Assembly: GCA_037043015.1 (NCBI GenBank)
Contig: CM073324.1
Span: 12,793,013 to 12,857,012, forward strand
DNA length: 64,000 nt
From: Bryum argenteum
Taxonomy: Eukaryota > Streptophyta > Bryopsida > Bryales > Bryaceae
Reading direction: 5' to 3'
Under the pieces are notes generated by a model that was not told where the DNA came from, did no database searches, and saw nothing but the letters and a program-made list of their open reading frames with translations. A program made the translations under genes and the position numbers. Of this stretch, positions 8,954 through 19,356 are shown piece after piece. How positions within the stretch are numbered: position 1 is the first letter of the stretch; each line of letters begins with the position of its first letter.

Positions 8954-10964
8954 CTAAACTTTTGAGCTGCCGTTACCACTCGAATTGTCTATCGGTGCAG
9001 TCGGTGTGCTTCCTTTTTGCGATGTTCCGCTGAAGAATGACTCTGCTGGCGTCTCCGGAGCACTGGGGGCCTCTACTGCTGGCGTCTCCGAAGCACTGGG
9101 GGCCTCTTCGGCAGGCTTCACAGGAGGAGAGCCTCCCCAAGCAGCAGCTTCAGAGGCTGCCAAAATATAATCCATGTTAGAGATCATCCATGCTACTAAC
9201 ACCGGTTTTGTTTAAAGTCTCCGTAACCAACAAAGTCACCGAGCTCATCAACGCTGAACTTGACTAGCTTGACGACAATTTACATCAGAATGCGATAGAA
9301 AATTAAAATCTGCATTTACTTCCTGTTCCAACAAGCCAGATAATCTAGTATAAGTAAAAAAATGGCGAGAAACAGCCAGTTGAGATTGCAGAGGTCCGAC
9401 CTAGCATCACGTCGCATGAAATTTCCACTACATCTATGATACATTAAAGTGCACTTGAGGTAACGATTGCCAAATCAGCTGAGAAACGTTGAAGTGCACT
9501 TGAGGTAACGATTGCCAAATCAGCTGAGAAACGTTGAAGTGCACTTGAGGTAACGATTGCGAAATCAGCTGAGAAACGTTCTGCTTGTGCTCGTTTATTG
9601 AAGTCATGTTAAGTTATAATTGAACAAAACGGACTTGACAAGCTTGTTAGTTCAAGCGATGCGATGTAGTGAACTTAGTTCAAGTACCTTTGCGCTGCTC
9701 CTCTGTCACGAGAGACAGAGCATTGGCTTGATCCTCAGTAATCCGAAGATAGTCTTCTGTCGTGTAAGGTTTAGGTTGGCTAGAGCCGTCCTCTACAAAC
9801 AGAGAAGAACGCTTTAGCGTCGAAAATCTTGAGAGTGCTGTAATCAAAAACCAGTTGTAGCTTAGAGCATGAAGGTGTCCTACCTGTCTGAGGTGCTGCA
9901 GGAGGTGCTTCAGTTGCCGAGAGAGTGGACGGCATGGACGTTGGAGTGGACGAGGAGACGGAGTTAGGACGGGCTTGCGACGACATCGGTGGGTAGTCGT
10001 TAGTGGGATTGCGCAACTCATCTAGTCCTATTTCTTGCTCTAATGTTGCCTTAAACTCCCGAGACACTTGCTGTCACAACCCACGCAAATCCAACATGAG
10101 GACAATGAAGAACACTCAACGCTCTCAAAATGATACCAGCTCGAGTATACTCTCTCGAACAGTGCTTGCAAATTACACCCTACGACATCTCAAAAACCAT
10201 GGAATGTTCCTAAAATACACTAAGAATGGGCGTCTGGAGGGGCATAGCATGTTCGATACCTGAAGCTCCTTAATTGTAGGTTGAAAAGCACGCAACGATT
10301 TACCCAAGGTCCGAGCAACCTGCAAATCAATCTCCTCTTAAAAAGCAGAACGTTGATCATGGTTCGATAACCTGTTAGCTAGCTCTTCACTTTCAATTTG
10401 CGATAGACACAGAACCCTAAACAGGAAAATTCTGCATTACATAATTTTGAGATGCTGATTCAAACACCACTGCGTGTTGATTCAGTGACTCCACTCAATA
10501 GAGGTCTGGGTCCGATTTACTCTACAAAAAGCTTCTTAGTACAGAATGCAGCATTGGTACCTCTGCAAGCCCTTTAGGGCCGAATACAAGCAGTGCGACC
10601 ACACCTATGACCAAGGCCTCCGGCGCACCTACTCCCAGCAATGACGCTTGCACTCCGCTCCTCCTCGTCTCCCTCACCTCACCTGAGTTCCAAAACCCAC
10701 AATCAGCCTAAGCTCAAAATGGTGGAATTTGACCGTAATTTGCAAGGGGTGCGCACCTGTGAGAATGAGACAGATTCGGCCTCGGAATGATGAGGAGCCG
10801 GAGCTCAAAGAGCTGCTGCTGGCGGTCAATGACGACCGGAGCTTGTTGGCAAAGCATGAAGGGATGGGACGAGCGGATACGGAGGTGGAGCGAGAGAAAG
10901 TGGTAGCGGCGCAGGAAGGCAACACGGGCGAGGCCTGCAACAAGCCAGCCATCGTCGTCGCCAT
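8954..10964 (-). CDS. HCF106: Thylakoid twin-arginine translocase subunit TatB (HCF106)
   Basis: Six exons give a 294-residue protein: 10757-10964, 10561-10682, 10260-10319, 9884-10070, 9688-9792 and 8954-9156, with all phases consistent. The start at 10964 (MATTMAGLLQ) gives a Ser-rich chloroplast transit peptide of about 80 residues; an upstream in-frame Met at 10997 is possible. Then come LLGVGAPEALVIGVVALLVF, the single thylakoid membrane helix, and the hinge FGPKGLAEVARTLGKSLRAF. The amphipathic helix continues QPTIKELQ into VSREFKATLEQEIGLDEL, followed by a variable Pro/Ser/Ala-rich stromal tail. TatB works with TatC and TatA (THA4) to pass folded proteins across the thylakoid membrane using the proton gradient. 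The gene is divergent from ATG101. Confidence 0.93.
9447..9580. repeat. 45-bp tandem repeat, 3 copies, inside HCF106 intron 5
   Basis: The unit beginning AAGTGCACTTGAGGTAACGA repeats with start-to-start spacing of 45 bp (GCACTTGAGG at 9451, 9496 and 9541). Copies are nearly identical, indicating recent duplication. They lie within the intron 9157-9687. Confidence 0.95.
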
Positions 10965-11408
10965 GGCCAGCAAATTGCCTTCGTTGCAGAAGCACAAGCG
11001 AAGTGATTTGCCGCAATTGCGAGCCAGACCACAAACGCAAGCGCCTGCTCAGAGTACATGATGGAGGTATCGGGCGGGCGGCGGTTATCACGGGCGGGGG
11101 TTGATCCGGGAGGGTATGTGGAGGGTACCTACGGGGTTGAAAAATTCAGCAGAGGGTGGCTGACCTGCGGCATCGGGCGTCAGTCCGCAGGGAGGGCGTC
11201 AGTAAGCTGCGGAGGGCGGGCAGTGGGCAGGGGGCGGGCTCCCCCATTTCAGGACAGCCCTCAGTGACGAGGTTGGGCCAGTATCCCCAAGATCGTGCTC
11301 TGTTTTTTAGGGTTTCAATTCATCTCCTCCACCCGTTACGAAGCGCAAATTGTCAAATTCATCACGTGCCCTAACACACGAGTAGTACTTCTGCACAAGG
11401 AATTGGCC
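10965..11408. promoter_or_regulatory. Shared upstream region of HCF106 (-) and ATG101 (+)
   Basis: Only 444 bp separate the two start codons, which point away from each other, so both promoters and 5'UTRs must lie here or overlap. The region is G-rich on the + strand around 11070-11260. No TATA box was assigned. Bidirectional promoter use is inferred from layout only. Confidence 0.55.
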
Positions 11409-13004
11409 ATGAATTGTGAGGTTTTCTACCTCAAGGAGCTTGTAAGTCTATTCTCAACTCTTTTTTCTTTGGATTGCGTCACGGTTGAATTTTGTGCTAA
11501 CCGCAGAGCTCTGTTTTGGCAGGAAGTGGAGCACTATCAGATTCGGGAAGTTCTGAGATGTAAGACAACTCCTTTTGAAATTTGATTACGTGTAGGTGAA
11601 AAGAGATGCATTTTCTTCTGAGCGATAGTTGCATTGCAGTGCTTGAGCGTGGTACGGCGATCGATTGATCAATTACTTGTAGCTAAGTTCGTAATTGCTG
11701 ATTATGTAGGCATACTGCATACAATCCTGTTCAACAGAGCACTCGGATTAGTGCGGCCGCGTGATGTTGATTCCGAGCTTTTCGAGTATATCACTTACGT
11801 ACGCACTCATCTCTCTCTTAGGGTTTCCACATCCGCAGTTGGAATTGGCATGCTTTTTCTGTGGACGATGCGAAGTATCAGGTGTTGGATCGTGGTAAGT
11901 TTTGAGTCGAAACCAGGTATTAGGGTTACTATTGGATAACACTAGCTGCCTTGTGGTTACCAGGTGCAGTGTGGGGATACTGCAATAGAGAAGAAGATTG
12001 AGGAGAAAATCGACCATTTTCTGTCATGGGTTGAGAAGTACCCGAACAAGAAGTCTCGGGTTCGTCCGCTCATCCCTTTCTCCTTTTGTTACTTGTCACG
12101 TTCTGCTCCAATTCATTTCTGATTAGATTTCGGTGGAGCAGGTTTGCTTGTCGTTCTACGAAACAAGGAACAAGCATGTGGCGTGGTTCAGCAAGGTAGA
12201 ACGTTTGTATTGGGAGCAATGGTGCATTCAGCTTCACGTTGTTCCTCCTTCACCCCTCAAAGCCAAAAAGTTCTATGACAGTTCTCAGTCCGGCGAAACG
12301 GGAGGTAGGTACTCTCTTGCTTGTTTTTCTAGCATCCTGGAAGGGGTAGGATCCTCTCCTCTTTAGTCCAGGCTTTTATGGATCCATTGACTTCGCTCTC
12401 TGTTTGAAAACTTACACCAACGTCGCTTAGTTCAGAGATTCTTCATTCGCATGTGGGCACAGCATCAATTCTGATACCAGATAGTGTTAAAATAAGACCT
12501 CTGAATGATTGGCTAGTAAGAGTGACCTGTTTTACCAGGAGAGTATGGTGCTTTGACGACCCTGCCTAGTTGCAGGTCCTGCTCTTTACACCAATTACTG
12601 CTATTTTTTTTCCTAAGTTGGTGATTACTTTGTAGTCCTTCCACAAACAGAGTCTCTGATGGATGAGCGGCAACGACGCCACACGAAACTTGAGGCTGCC
12701 CTACGGGAAGTGATTACCCAAGTCTTGCTGATTGTGAATGAGAAGAAGGATCACATCCCTCCCGTTCTGCAACCCGACGTTGTCATCTCCTTTCCCTACG
12801 AGATTTCGATTCCCAGGTACAAGATAGTCCTCGATGTGTTCCATCATTTCTGAGCGCCTTCTTTTCCATAACTGTGATCAAAGAGCTTCCTCGCTGACTT
12901 GATGATTTTCCTCTTTGGATGTCTGCAGCTCCTCAGACTCGTCATTTGGAATGGACGTGTTCAAGCGATTGTTGCAAACTGGACCTCCTACCATGCTAAA
13001 TTAA
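11409..13004 (+). CDS. ATG101: Autophagy initiation protein ATG101 (HORMA domain)
   Basis: Seven exons give 224 residues: 11409-11441, 11523-11559, 11710-11798, 11964-12059, 12142-12304, 12636-12816 and 12929-13004. All junctions are GT-AG and in phase. The protein starts MNCEVFYLKEL then EVEHYQIREVLRC and ILHTILFNRALGLVRPRDVD, the HORMA core. It continues into VCLSFYETRNKHVAWFSKVE, which holds the Trp-Phe pair of the WF finger, then RLYWEQW and KKDHIPP. It ends SSFGMDVFKRLLQTGPPTML. ATG101 pairs with ATG13 in the ATG1 kinase complex that starts autophagosome formation, and the WF finger recruits downstream factors. Length and ends match plant ATG101 (about 215-225 residues), so the gene looks complete and functional. 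Confidence 0.95.
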
Positions 13005-13483
13005 AATCTTGTCCATAAAGTACTTTCTCTGTAAATAGATTCCAAAAAGCACATGTGTCAATAGATTTCTATACGAAGAGGTTTTGTAGGAAGATCTTAC
13101 CTTGTCTTCCTTCGGTAAATATTTCGAGAAGCGCGAGTCCTGTACAGCTCCGACTAGTTTGCTGCACGCACCGCTTGACTGCTCCGATGGTGCTAGCGAG
13201 AAAGGCTACGCTGATCAAACTTCAAACTACCAGACGGGAACGGGTTGGCCCAAATTTCAAGGACGACGAAGTCTGGGAAGGTGTTAGCTCAGCACAAAAT
13301 AGACCCAGTACAGTAGATGGCTTGGTCAGCCACTGGTCAGTGAAGAGTATCATTTTGAACCATTAAGGCTACCGTTAGCAGTTTGAGGTGCGACTTGTCG
13401 TAGCTCTCTGTATGATAACAGACTTCTGATTTCCGTTATGTTCCTATAAGGAAGTTTTTCAGGCTGTGATATATATATAGAAC
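13005..13483. other. ATG101 3' flank
   Basis: Presumed 3'UTR and intergenic DNA. Short open frames at 13055-13366 show no family resemblance. Confidence 0.5.
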
Positions 13484-14226
13484 TTACTTATCAAGTGACA
13501 TCTTCCTATCTCCAAGCCCCTTGTAAGAAGCCTGAGCTTCCTCGTCAATCTCTGCAAAACGTTGATGAATTGCTGCCATCGTAATGCTTACGTTTGCACC
13601 CAAGCAACTTGCACACAGAAAACGTCCGACTACTACCAGAATACTCGGGAGTTGATGACCGCCCACCATTTCCACTGTAGCTCGGTTCTCGTCGGCATAA
13701 ATTAGACTTTCTGAGGTAGTTGGTTGAGAACACTAACGCCCATGAACTCCGATGCGGAGTCGGCAGCAGGAGAATCGGAACTTTTTGAGCTACAGGTAAA
13801 CCCACAGGTCTTTCCAGCTCCTTTCAAGTACTCTGGCAAAGTATTTTTCACCTCGCCATCATTTCTGGCACTGTATCAAAATTGCACGTCGTATGAGAAC
13901 ATGGCCTAACGAAAGTTTGAGTCTGCAGTCAAAATCGAAATCTACTAAACTATTGTTCATGACTGGCGGCGAGAATCTTAGGTCAGCAATTTACGGCAGC
14001 ATCTGTAGATGACTAGATGGTCTATGTTCACAGCGCACCTAACCTTACCTTTTTTGGGGATGTCGTTTACCTGAGACCATGAGTCAAGTTCAGTCAACAG
14101 TGCATCTTCTGACTGTAGTCTCAAATTGATCATATTCAAATGAGTTGTCTGATCGTCTCTTGTTCTTTTGGGGTTGCTACCGAGTACGATGGCTGTGCAC
14201 ATCAGAGGTTTGTTCTCATCCCTCAC
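13484..14226 (-). other. Possible exons of an unidentified minus-strand gene
   Basis: Several minus-strand pieces look coding and are bordered by plausible splice sites. LLTELDSWSQVNDIPKK (about 14050-14100) is followed by a gtaagg donor. A Ser-rich piece KSSDSPAADSASEF (about 13740-13790) follows a ttacctgtag acceptor. IHQRFAEIDEEAQASYKGLG (about 13505-13570) ends near a gtaagt donor. Their order suits a small gene of several exons, but I could not join them in one phase and do not recognise a family. Confidence 0.25.
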
Positions 14227-14452
14227 GCGGTTACACTCCTATTTAAGTTCTGTTGCTACGCTCAAATGCTCTACAAGTTCGAGAATCGAGTCCCCTAAAT
14301 CGTACAAGATTTCACCTTCAGATATGATGATTTAGTCGAGAGGTCTGCAAGCTGAAGTATCACAGAACATAAAATCAACAGGTTGAGGTATCAGAGGGGA
14401 TTGCTACACGATAACAGAGCTGTAGTGTGGAACAAACTCACATATTCTGACA

Positions 14453-17400
14453 ATGCTACGAGGGCGACAGTTACACGGCAACATGCTTGAACTTAACTCA
14501 CTTCCAAACTGGCAATGTAACAAATTCGCTGGTAGGCTACTCAGAACCTGCACAACTGTGACATGTAAATCAGGTGTGAAATCGAGTAGGAGAAGGGACA
14601 CAATTCCGCCCACGGTATCAATAGAATGCTCATCGGTCAAGCCTAATCTGTGGAAGGAGTTTCAAACACTGTTGAAGTCGAAAGAACAATTGCAAGAGCT
14701 GGAGTCAAACTATGTTGAGATGAAGGCTACAGTAGTAATCTGTAGAAAGGAGTTTTTCGACATGCAAGTGGAAACTGAGGGCATGATGAATTGGGACCTG
14801 GAAGATGAACAATCCGGAAAGCGGGTTTCTCTTCAGCTCATCAGCAACTCGGTAGATTCAAGTAAGTGCAACTCCAGTCTACTTGTCGTGAATTCTTGGT
14901 AGCCTGTGAAACTAAGTGCGAGCCGCCTCTGGCAACAGGAACAGGAAAGGCCAAGCGCACTACGAAGGTGGTAATACAAAATTGGACAGAAGCTAATTCG
15001 TCGACCAGTAGCCATATTGCAGCAACGAACTTATCAAAGTATAAAGTAAGTTTCAAGGTGAAGAAAGAGTTTGGAGAACCAGGGGCTCTTGTAGTCGAGA
15101 ATCTCCACCGTAACGAGTTTCTTCTCAAGGAGATCGCAGTTGAGCTTCCCAATCACGCATGTGTGCACTTCATCTGCGACTCGTGTGTGTACAATGTGGC
15201 TAACTATGCAACCGAACGCGTTTTTTTCTCCAACAAGGTTAGCCCCAAACTGCATGTGCTAATTTGCGGATCCTGGATTTTGAAGTTGCGGTCTAACATG
15301 TCGGATTTCAGGTCTATGTACCTGAGAAAACACCAGCAGGTTTGAAAGAGCTGAGAGCAGGAACTAGCACAGATTCGTGGAGATGGAACAGGGGAGCGGA
15401 AGGAGGCGGATCGGATCTACGAGTACGCTGTATACGATGACTTAGGGGACAGTGATCGCCATGAGAGCCTCAAGAGGCCAATCCTGGGCAACAGTGACGA
15501 GTTGCCATATCCACGGCGGATCCGCACAGGGCGACAACGCTCTAAAACAGGTATCACCGAAATCTATGAGTTTTTGAACATTGAAAGCCCACGCACTTGC
15601 TTGAATGGTTGTTAATGTGTAACTCCATCGTGTCCAGACCCCGAGGCAGAGGATCGTGGGGAAATGTGGACGAACTTCTACATTCCTCGGGATGAGCGAT
15701 TCACTATGGTGAAAACTGAAAACCTACAAGAAGACGCAATTCAGGCAGCATCTCGGAAACTGCTACCAGCACTTCAGGCTTTATATTCAAACCAGACTGA
15801 ATTCGAAAGCTTGAGTGAGATTGCGGATCTTTTCAGGAATGGAATTGCAGTGGCTGCCGATTCGAAGTCCGATCAACCTGCACCGGCCTGTGAGACCATC
15901 CTGACATATCCGACACCGAAAGTCATTGCAGGTGATCACATGTTCCTGTACCTCTTTATCGCAGTTTCTTCACTGGAGATTTATAACCTGAACATAATGG
16001 TCATATTGGTGCAGTCGATGAGAAGGCGTGGACTATGGACGAGGAATTCGCTCGTGAAATGCTTGCCGGATTAAATCCCTTAGTCATCTCGCAAATGCGC
16101 GAGTTCCCAATCAGGAGCAGCCTCGATGAAGCCACATACGGTGTCGCCATTTCAGGAATCACTTCTCAACATATTGAACCATTTATGGAGGGAATGGATG
16201 TTTCAACAGCAATGGCAGAGCACAAGCTCTTCGTCCTTGACTACCATGATGCCTTCCTTCCCTTTGTCAACCAGATCAACGAGAGTCCTATTTGCAAAGC
16301 CTATGCAACGCGAACCATGTTGTTCTTGACGAAGGAAGGCACGTTGCGGCCTGTGGCTATCGAGTTGAGCTTACCTCATGAGAAGGAAGCCGGCACTGAG
16401 AAGCGTGTGTTCACGCCTCCTCCAATGGGAACGAAGGACTGGATGTGGGAGCTCGCGAAAGCTCATGTGCTGGCTAACGATGCTGGCTATCATCAACTTG
16501 TCAGCCATTGGTAAGATCGACAATGTCATCCCGTTCGATCTCCCTCCTCTTCTAGTGACATTCATTGTCCTTGTAAAGATATAAATGTATATAGACCGTA
16601 ACGGATGCTGTGAACTCCGCAGGTTACGGACGCATGCAACTATGGAACCCGTACTCATAGCCACGCACCGGCAACTAAGTGCTCTGCACCCTGTGCACCA
16701 ACTCCTCTTGCCGCATTTTAAGAACACTCTTGACATAAACGCTGCGGCGCGCAAGGCACTTATCAACGCAGGTGGAATCATCGAGATGACGTTCACTCCA
16801 CATGCTTATGCCATGCAAATCAGCTCTGCGGCCTATAAGCACACATGGCGCTTTGATGAACAAGCATTGCCGACAGACTTGATCAAGAGGTTAGTATCCT
16901 CGCCTCATTCATGGAGATGACTTTGTTTACTGAACTGGCTTCCAAATACGCCAGAATTGGCATCTAATCTACAGCTTTAATTACTGCAGGGGCATGGCGG
17001 TCTCGGATGAGAACGCAAAACATGGACTGAGATTAGTGATTGAAGATTACCCGTTTGCAGCGGACGGGCTCGAGCTTTGGAGTGCGATCCAAAAATGGAT
17101 AAATGAGAGTGTCGACCTGATCTACTCCGACGACGAAAGCGTTCATAGCGACAAGGAGCTACAGAGCTGGTGGAATGAGGTTCGCAATGTAGGCCATGGC
17201 GACAAGAAAGATGCCCCGGGCTGGCCGACGCTTGATTCACGAGCTTCGCTCGTTCACACATTAACTACCTTACTTTGGATCGCCTCCTGCCTTCACGCAG
17301 CAGTCAACTTTGGCCAGTACGAGTACGCAGGCTTCATGCCTAACCATCCGACCATGACGCGACGACTCGTTCCCGTCGAGGGATCACCCGAGTTTCTGGA

Positions 17401-17828
17401 GCTACAACGGGATCCCGAAGCCTTCTACTTGTCGACGATTTCGAACGAGACGCAAGCAACAGTGATCATGACCACGACCGAAGTGCTGTCCACGCACTCG
17501 AGCCACGAAGAGTTTCTCGGCCAACGGCCCAGACCAAATTGGTCAAACGATCCGGAGGTAAAAAATGAGCCCTAGACTCAGTTTCTATGAGCATTGTGAA
17601 CTGATGCATACTTGGAGACTGACAGTGGAGGTCAATGAACAGATTCTGGCAGTCTTCGGAAGATTTCAAGAGCGGATCAGCGACATTGAGGAGTTGATCA
17701 AAAAACGAAACGAAGATAAGAAGCTGAAGAACCGGTATGGCCATGTGCAGCTCCCTTATGAGCTTCTGTATCCCTCGTCCGACTATGGCATGACAGGGAA
17801 AGGAGTCCCGAACAGCACATCAATTTGA
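14453..17828 (+). CDS. Lipoxygenase (PLAT + LOX domain), with apparent 2-nt frameshift in exon 3
   Basis: Eight exons: 14453-14861, 14903-15237, 15312-15550, 15638-15931, 16015-16510, 16623-16889, 16990-17557 and 17631-17828. They give about 935 residues if exon 3 is read through one shift. The N-terminus is basic and Ser/Thr-rich, suggesting a plastid transit peptide, followed by a PLAT/LH2 beta-barrel. The catalytic domain keeps the iron ligands: HWLRTH (two His, about residues 591 and 596), HAAVNF (His and Asn, about 780) and the C-terminal Ile of [10 protein letters not shown]. The enzyme adds dioxygen to polyunsaturated fatty acids, starting oxylipin synthesis. In exon 3 the frame breaks at 15351-15357, where CTGAGAGCAGG lacks one GA relative to the family reading LREQEL. 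This is either a real null allele or a sequence error; everything else looks intact. 9- or 13-specificity was not decided. Confidence 0.88.
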
Positions 17829-18519
17829 CGAGAGACATGCACCGCAATGGACGAAGAGGAACTCTACAATATACATGGTCGAGGCTTGTGCCGAATAAAA
17901 GCCTCTAGATCAGCTTAGGTCGTCAAGAACAGACTGAAGGAAGTTCCTACTGAAGAAACTAAGATCTACTGAGGAGTTGAGTTGCAAATTTCAACCTCAC
18001 CATATTTTCAAACGTCGCTATGAAATAAAACTGAAAAGATTAGAGAAGCGCATATTGAACGTGCAACCTAAGCTCAAGTCACTGATGTTTCAGAGTATCT
18101 TCTTTCATGAGCTGATACTCCACCAACTTGTCCAGAATAGTCTTCGGTAGTCACTTGCGAGCTTCGTTCACATCTACAGTCGTCGATTTCAAGTTCCCTG
18201 CGCACTGAAAGTCGCTACAGAAGTAGATACAAGTCTCTCAAATATCTCGTTCACTAAAAATTGCTTATGCAACAAAACTAAACAAATCGCAAAAAGAGGA
18301 CCAGAAACTCAAGATGCATCTCTTTCAGGATATGCTGAGTGCATCGCGCATGTGATGCATGTCCCGCATGCATCGCAGACTTCTTGATTGGTCGCACCAG
18401 CGATTAAGGAAAAATTTATGTTACAATGAGCAGATTGTCTGGGAGCGCCTAACTGCGGACGTTATAATCTGATGCAGTCACAGCAGTAATGCTACAGATC
18501 GGCATATATGCAACAGCCT
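17829..18519. other. Gene-free stretch downstream of lipoxygenase
   Basis: I see no gene. Local ATGCAT-containing repeats occur around 18335-18370 (GCATGTGATGCATGTCCCGCATGCATCG region). The first part is probably lipoxygenase 3'UTR. Confidence 0.5.
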
Positions 18520-19356
18520 CTAATCAAATGGTCTAGGCCGTTTGGTGCCCGCTCTTGCAACTATGTTGGGAAGCTCCCCGGCCGCTTCCGTGCTCGCACT
18601 TGGCATTGTTTCGGAGATACTGTAGGCAGGTTCAATGTCGGCACTTGGCATTGTGTCTCTAAGACTCTCGGCAGGTTCTTCGTTGGCACTTGGAACCGCT
18701 TTGTTCAAACTCTCGGCTGATTCGGTGCAATCCGAAGGAACTGTTTCCGTGGCTCCGGTGCTTACAAGAGGAGTTCTTTCTGCTAGACTCTCCACTATCT
18801 CAGAGCTGCACTGCGATTTGTGCAAGTAATTTGAAAGAGCTACAATGCTAGGATGAGCAGCGGCAAGAATGTCCATTGGTGGTGGCGCATTGTCAGGTTC
18901 GTAGATGAAAGTCCACTGGTTTCGAGTAGTGCCTTCGAGAAGGCCAGGAAACAAACGCATGTGGAGCTTGAAGGTGCTGTACCGCCAATCTCCGTTGACC
19001 TGAAGGTCGAAATGAACTACAAAGTTGACTTCATCGAACAACTCCGTCGTCATCGTCAATGTCCGGCCATCTGATAAAATATCATGATCACTCAAGTGTT
19101 GGCCAAAATTTCATTCAAACTTCCTCAAACTATTCGAAACAAGCAACAGCGAGTTCAGCGAAGAGAGTCCTTTCGTACCGGGAGCGAAGACGAATTCGAC
19201 AATCGTCCCCGCTCCTCCATCTCCCTGGATTTTGTGCGCATTACTAATGACGCCAGGAATTACCTTCGGCAGCAAAACCTCGAGCCTCTTGAACGCCTCA
19301 AGAAGTGTTTCGGGAGCGACAGCAAATATTGATGACTGATCTGGAAACCTCAGCAT
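18520..19356 (-). pseudogene. Bet v 1/PR-10-like (START fold) gene with in-frame stop and repeat tail
   Basis: Reading from 19356, VAPETLLEAFKRLEVLLPKV, then IPGVISNAHKIQGDGGAGTI and VEFVFAPGTK, matches the start of the Bet v 1 family, including the Gly-rich loop GDGGAGT. The same frame continues after a TGA at 19111-19113 into LSDGRTLTMTTELFDEVNFV and HFDLQVNGDWRYSTFKLHMR, the second half of the fold. A 15-residue repeat tail follows. Proteins of this fold bind hydrophobic ligands and include PR-10 and MLP members. The stretch between GTK and LSDG is poorly conserved, and splicing around the stop was looked for without success. It may be a pseudogene or a read-through error. The true N-terminus is uncertain. 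Confidence 0.6.
18554..18733 (-). repeat. 45-bp coding repeats, ~4 copies, in Bet v 1-like tail
   Basis: Units at 18599-18643, 18644-18688 and 18689-18733, plus a weaker one at 18554-18598, are each 45 bp and encode 15-residue repeats of the type ESLRDTMPSADIEPA on the minus strand. Period is a multiple of three, so the frame is kept. The tail is acidic and probably disordered. Confidence 0.85.

Noticed and set aside
10729-11061. 110-codon plus-strand frame over HCF106 exon 1
   Set aside because: Shadow of the transit-peptide exon on the opposite strand.
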